A stretch of 46,466 bases of DNA from NCBI GenBank assembly GCA_051654905.1, contig JBOFYY010000164.1, forward strand, positions 1-46,466, in the 5' to 3' direction. Shown here piece after piece: positions 43,509 through 46,466 of this stretch; position 1 is the stretch's first letter, and each line of letters starts with the position of its first letter. Made by a program: the position numbers and the translations under genes. The stretch comes from JBOFIQ01 sp051654905. Its GTDB lineage: Bacteria; Actinomycetota; Actinomycetes; Propionibacteriales; Propionibacteriaceae. Under the pieces are notes generated by a model, which was not told the origin of the DNA, did no database searches, and worked only from the letters and a program-made list of their open reading frames with translations.

Positions 43509-44300
43509 TTAGGACTTATTTGCTTGTACTATCCAAGTGATAAGACCAATAATTACGCCAAAGAGACTCAACAGCATCCCTAGGCCGCCCAACATGACAA
43601 GCCCTAAATCAATAGGCTTTGGTTCAGGAATTGCCATTGCCATGAACATATCGTCAGCATCAACTGGAGAACAAGAAATATTGTGGACTCCAGTAGTAGT
43701 AACCGTAAACTGTCCAATCGGTTGGTTGCTAGTAGAAGTAGCTGGAACGCTGCTGGTTTCAAGAGGAATACTGTTCCCCTGAGGACCAGTTATCGTACAA
43801 GAAACAGTAGAGGTAGTAGCCGTAGCAGTAGCTTTAGCTTTGACTAAAACAATAGTTTTACCAGATTCAAAAGAAATTGCAGCTTTGCCTGCACTGAACT
43901 GGCCAAGACTGCTCTGAGCCTCATTTATCGTATCTCCAGCCATGCGTACGCTTCCAGTAATCAGCATTATGGTAGCGATTAGTCCTGTTAACAGGCTAAT
44001 AAGAAAGATATTGCGTCCAACCTTGGACTTCTTCTTTACCGGAGGGGGCGTCCAGCCTTGGTTGTACGGATTTGTTGGGGTATCCCATTGCTGTTGAGGA
44101 TACTGCGAAGAAGGCTGCTGCCATCCCTGATTCGGAGCTACTTGTGGAGTTTGTCCCTGGGCGGCATAGGGATTTTGGGGAGCTGTGTAGGGATTGCTAT
44201 TCCATTGAGGCTGAGCTTGAGTAGTTGAATCCCATGATGTGGGGACGCTGCCGTAAGGCTGCTGTCCTTGAGGATTGGATCCTTGCGGCGGGGTAGTCAT
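43509..44300 (-). CDS. Pro/Gln-rich two-TM envelope protein
   Basis: A 263-residue protein. Residues 1-90 are disordered and rich in Pro, Gln, Tyr and Asn (QGQQPYGSVPTSWDS, NPYTAPQNPYAAQGQ), then basic KKKSKVG and TM1 (residues about 97-117), an outside beta domain with two Cys (VSCTITGPQG and NISCSPVD, probable disulfide), and TM2 (about 229-258). The fold is common in Actinobacteria as an uncharacterised membrane protein with a cytosolic Pro-rich tail. A broken paralogue lies directly upstream. Confidence 0.75.
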   Translation of the reverse strand: MTTPPQGSNPQGQQPYGSVPTSWDSTTQAQPQWNSNPYTAPQNPYAAQGQTPQVAPNQGWQQPSSQYPQQQWDTPTNPYNQGWTPPPVKKKSKVGRNIFLISLLTGLIATIMLITGSVRMAGDTINEAQSSLGQFSAGKAAISFESGKTIVLVKAKATATATTSTVSCTITGPQGNSIPLETSSVPATSTSNQPIGQFTVTTTGVHNISCSPVDADDMFMAMAIPEPKPIDLGLVMLGGLGMLLSLFGVIIGLITWIVQANKS

Positions 44301-44421
44301 AGTTATAGCTTAGAGATAAGACGGCTCATCTGGAAGATGCTTCTATCCAAAGTAATACTTTTGTTAGAAACATAAGACTGTCGAAGGATCAAGTTGGGTA
44401 GCTAGTATCTGACCGCTTGAA

Positions 44422-44997
44422 TCAACAAAATGATAGAACCAGTAATGAATCCCAAGAACCCAAAATACTACCAACTAGTCTCAAAGTGAAAAGCACTTTA
44501 TCGAAGAAAGTAACGACAACATGGGATTCAATGGTTACTGTTTGATCTTTAAGGGCAGGAGCGCAAGAGATCCCATAGGATCCCGTTGTTGTAGTCGAAA
44601 ATATCCCGATTTCGGTCGGATTAATGAGCATTGCTGACCGAACCTGGGCTAGAGCTTACGTACTTAAAGGGGACATCTTTTCCTAGCGGATCAGTTATCT
44701 GACATGAAATTGTAGACATAGGTATAGCAGCATTGGTGCAGCTAGAAATAGAGAAATATTCTTTCCAGATTCCATAGAGATAGTAGTCTCCCCTAGCGGA
44801 AACCTCTCGACTACATTGGAAATTCCATTAAGAGAATCTCCAGTCATTCGGATAGTTCCCACTAAAAATACGGCAGAGAAGATCAGTAGCATTAATAAGC
44901 CAATAAGAAAGCTATTTAGTCCGACTTTGGACTTCTTTCTCGCTGGGAGAGGATTCCAATCTTGAGGATTTGATCCTGATGGCGGCAGCATGGTCAT
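44422..44997 (-). pseudogene. Frameshifted paralogue of the Pro/Gln-rich two-TM protein
   Basis: The first piece (44997 to about 44750) reads KKSKVGLNSFLIGLL...TTISMESGKNISLF, matching KKSKVGRNIFLISLL...AAISFESGKTIVLV of the neighbour. The next segment continues in another frame as MSTISCQITDPLGKDVPF, matching TSTVSCTITGPQGNSIPL. After about 44625 a third frame continues as IGIFSTTTTGSYGISCAP, matching IGQFTVTTTGVHNISCSP, and a poor TM2. Two frameshifts and the loss of most of the Pro-rich tail make it a pseudogene. Confidence 0.8.
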
Positions 44998-45175
44998 GTT
45001 TGAAGTCTAAGAGGTGAGAGGTTCGAATAGAAACTGCGATAGCTAAGGCGTTTTAATGCGGTAAAAGTCTCAACCTGAGAGTGAGATTAGTTAGGTATTT
45101 TAGTCATACAACTGCATGATAACTCTAGGGCTACCTACGTATGTTCTTGTAGATAGCAATGATCTGGAGGTGCAC

Positions 45176-46466
45176 GTGAAAAGTATCGCTTCAAAATATG
45201 TATCGAGCATTCTAAGTATTTTCCTTGTAGGGTTTTGCTTCATTTCAGTGACGCCGTTAGCCTATGCTTCGGGTACTCCTGGGGTGCAGCAGGTGACTAT
45301 CCCCGCGGCAGCAGGAAACGTTTCCGATGCTAGTGGTGAAGGCGTCTTAGTAGCGCAACTTCCTGCTACTGAAACTGCGATATTTGACCAAGTGGCGCTT
45401 TCATGGGAAGCCGGAGGCAGCACTGATTTAACGGCGCAAATACGATTGCGCAAAAATGATACTTGGCAGTCTTGGCAAACCTTAGAAATAGTCGAGTCCG
45501 ATAAAGGTAGAGTCGGAACAGATATTCCTTTTGTAGATGATTCCAATGGTATTGAAGTCAGGTTGCTAGGGAAGCTTGGCGCTAATGTAAGTGATGTTAC
45601 TGCTACGCTTATCAATTCTCAAATATTACCTGTAACGAATTCAGCAGAACCGAAAGTTTCGTTATCAAGAGAAGATATTTTTCCAAAAGGAGCTAGTGGC
45701 GGTGCAGGTATTATTATTCCGCGTCCAAACATTATTACCAGAGAACAGTGGGGGGCTAACTCTGCTTACTGGAATGTAAAAAATGTTGATGGTTGCGCTT
45801 CGCCGCTTGAATCTATAAAAGGCGCTGTTGTGCACCACACTGCTGGCGCTAATGGATATACTGCAAATGAATCAGCCGGAATCGTTAGAGGGATCTATTA
45901 CTACCATGCGGTGCAATTGGGATGGTGCGATATTGGCTATAACTTCTTAGTAGACCAGTATGGACAAATATTCCAAGGGCGAGTCGGAGACCTAGACCGG
46001 GCGATGTGGGGGGCGCATGCTACCTACGTAAACGATGAATCTGTGGGAGTTTCATTCTTGGGTAATACTCAGGAAATTCAGCCTTCCGAAGCTGCCATTA
46101 ACTCTATATCGAGTGTCATTGCCTGGAGATTTAGCCAATATGGAATAAATCCATATGGTATGGCAACATATATAAATTCTTCTGGAGCTAGAGATGAGCA
46201 GCCAGCCATCACCGGGCACGGATTGCTGAAATATCACAATACGACATGTCCTGGCACCTATCTAAAGAATCGTTTACCTGATATCAGAGCTAAAGTAGCG
46301 GCGCTCATGAAACCATCGGCTAATAGCGTGGTTGAGTTTGATCAGCCGGGTGTGTCTGCGATGTTTGGTCGTATTCGGTTGTCTGGTCGGGTTGCTCCTT
46401 TTGTGGTGGGGCAGTCGGTGTTTGTTGATGGTCGTGTTGGTGGGGTTTTGGTGTCGTTGGGTAAGG
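45176..46466 (+). CDS. Secreted PGRP-type N-acetylmuramoyl-L-alanine amidase, cut by the window end
   Basis: At least 430 codons, open at the right edge. GTG start with TGGAGG 5 bases upstream. Signal peptide about residues 1-31 ending ISVTPLAYA. Residues about 60-160 form a beta domain (TAQIRLRKNDTWQSWQTLE) usual before actinobacterial PGRP. Residues about 185-365 are the amidase domain: VVHHTAGANGY with a zinc His at 220, DIGYNFLVDQYGQIFQGR, and the second His and Cys in GHGLLKYHNTTCPG (348, 358). It cleaves the amide linking muramic acid to the stem peptide. The end (residue 385 on) is a new, Val/Gly-rich module, VFVDGRVGGVLVSLGK, with strong G/T wobble codons. Confidence 0.88.
   Translation, partial: MKSIASKYVSSILSIFLVGFCFISVTPLAYASGTPGVQQVTIPAAAGNVSDASGEGVLVAQLPATETAIFDQVALSWEAGGSTDLTAQIRLRKNDTWQSWQTLEIVESDKGRVGTDIPFVDDSNGIEVRLLGKLGANVSDVTATLINSQILPVTNSAEPKVSLSREDIFPKGASGGAGIIIPRPNIITREQWGANSAYWNVKNVDGCASPLESIKGAVVHHTAGANGYTANESAGIVRGIYYYHAVQLGWCDIGYNFLVDQYGQIFQGRVGDLDRAMWGAHATYVNDESVGVSFLGNTQEIQPSEAAINSISSVIAWRFSQYGINPYGMATYINSSGARDEQPAITGHGLLKYHNTTCPGTYLKNRLPDIRAKVAALMKPSANSVVEFDQPGVSAMFGRIRLSGRVAPFVVGQSVFVDGRVGGVLVSLGK

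Noticed and set aside
45262..45615. Minus-strand 117-codon frame at the amidase start
   Set aside because: The plus-strand amidase with signal peptide, RBS and PGRP motifs explains this DNA.

Overview
The window comes from an actinobacterium of moderate G+C, most probably the Actinomycetaceae (a relative of Varibaculum, Mobiluncus, Arcanobacterium, Trueperella or Gleimia). I cannot name the species from sequence alone. The placement rests on gene content: a MurJ lipid II flippase fused to a pseudokinase and read with a SigM-type ECF sigma factor next to the CCA-adding enzyme, an order typical of the chromosome near the origin in actinobacteria; a coproporphyrin-type haem pair (CpfC with Cys ligands, HemQ); a PASTA-less lipoprotein class B PBP with an MecA_N-like domain; and several -10 boxes lying 5-8 nt before a start codon, as for leaderless mRNAs.

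Layout. 1-3 kb: a low-G+C transglutaminase-like lipoprotein and a small membrane protein. 3-6.6 kb: a SorC-type regulator divergent from glpF-glpK (glycerol uptake and phosphorylation); a GlpT-like organophosphate antiporter lies further on at 18.6-20 kb. 6.7-9.8 kb: a GT2-GtrA fusion followed by a large multispanning GT-C-like protein, a likely surface glycosylation pair. 9.8-14.7 kb (minus strand): the tightly coupled murJ - sigM - PH-like membrane protein - small anti-sigma-like protein operon, divergent from cca at 14.8 kb.

16.2-18.6 kb is the most irregular part. A PadR-type regulator gene is preceded, 1.3 kb upstream, by a diverged copy of its own first 41 bases. Between the two copies lies a G+C-richer insert with a secreted 160-residue protein and a tightly linked 127-residue membrane protein. 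The membrane-protein partner downstream of padR is broken by an in-frame stop. 20-29.7 kb is a mosaic of single genes: flavodoxin, MscS channel, DUF2853, PBP, membrane protein, phosphatase-like protein with a Gly/Cys tail, GNAT, class I fumarase and a PucR regulator. 29.8-35.1 kb: a polar amino acid ABC transporter run overlapping a phosphopantetheinyl transferase, then Ddl and a class I amidotransferase. 35.1-38.3 kb (minus): an AlaA-like aminotransferase, and hemQ/cpfC. 38.3-43.4 kb (minus): lipoprotein, adaptor, ABC ATPase, FtsX-type permease and beta-lactamase-like serine hydrolase, a probable envelope-stress or peptide export cassette. 43.5-45 kb: a Pro/Gln-rich two-TM protein beside a frameshifted paralogue. 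45.2 kb to the end: a large secreted PGRP-type amidase cut by the window edge.

The clearest unexplained signal is compositional. Two blocks, the 3' end of the lipoprotein gene (42475-42675) and the end of the amidase gene (46328-46466), have almost every degenerate codon carrying G or T on the plus strand at the wobble position, although one gene is on the minus strand and the other on the plus strand. Convergent or tail-to-tail gene ends carry long near-perfect hairpins with G-tract 5' arms. I found no tRNA, rRNA, CRISPR array or intact insertion sequence.
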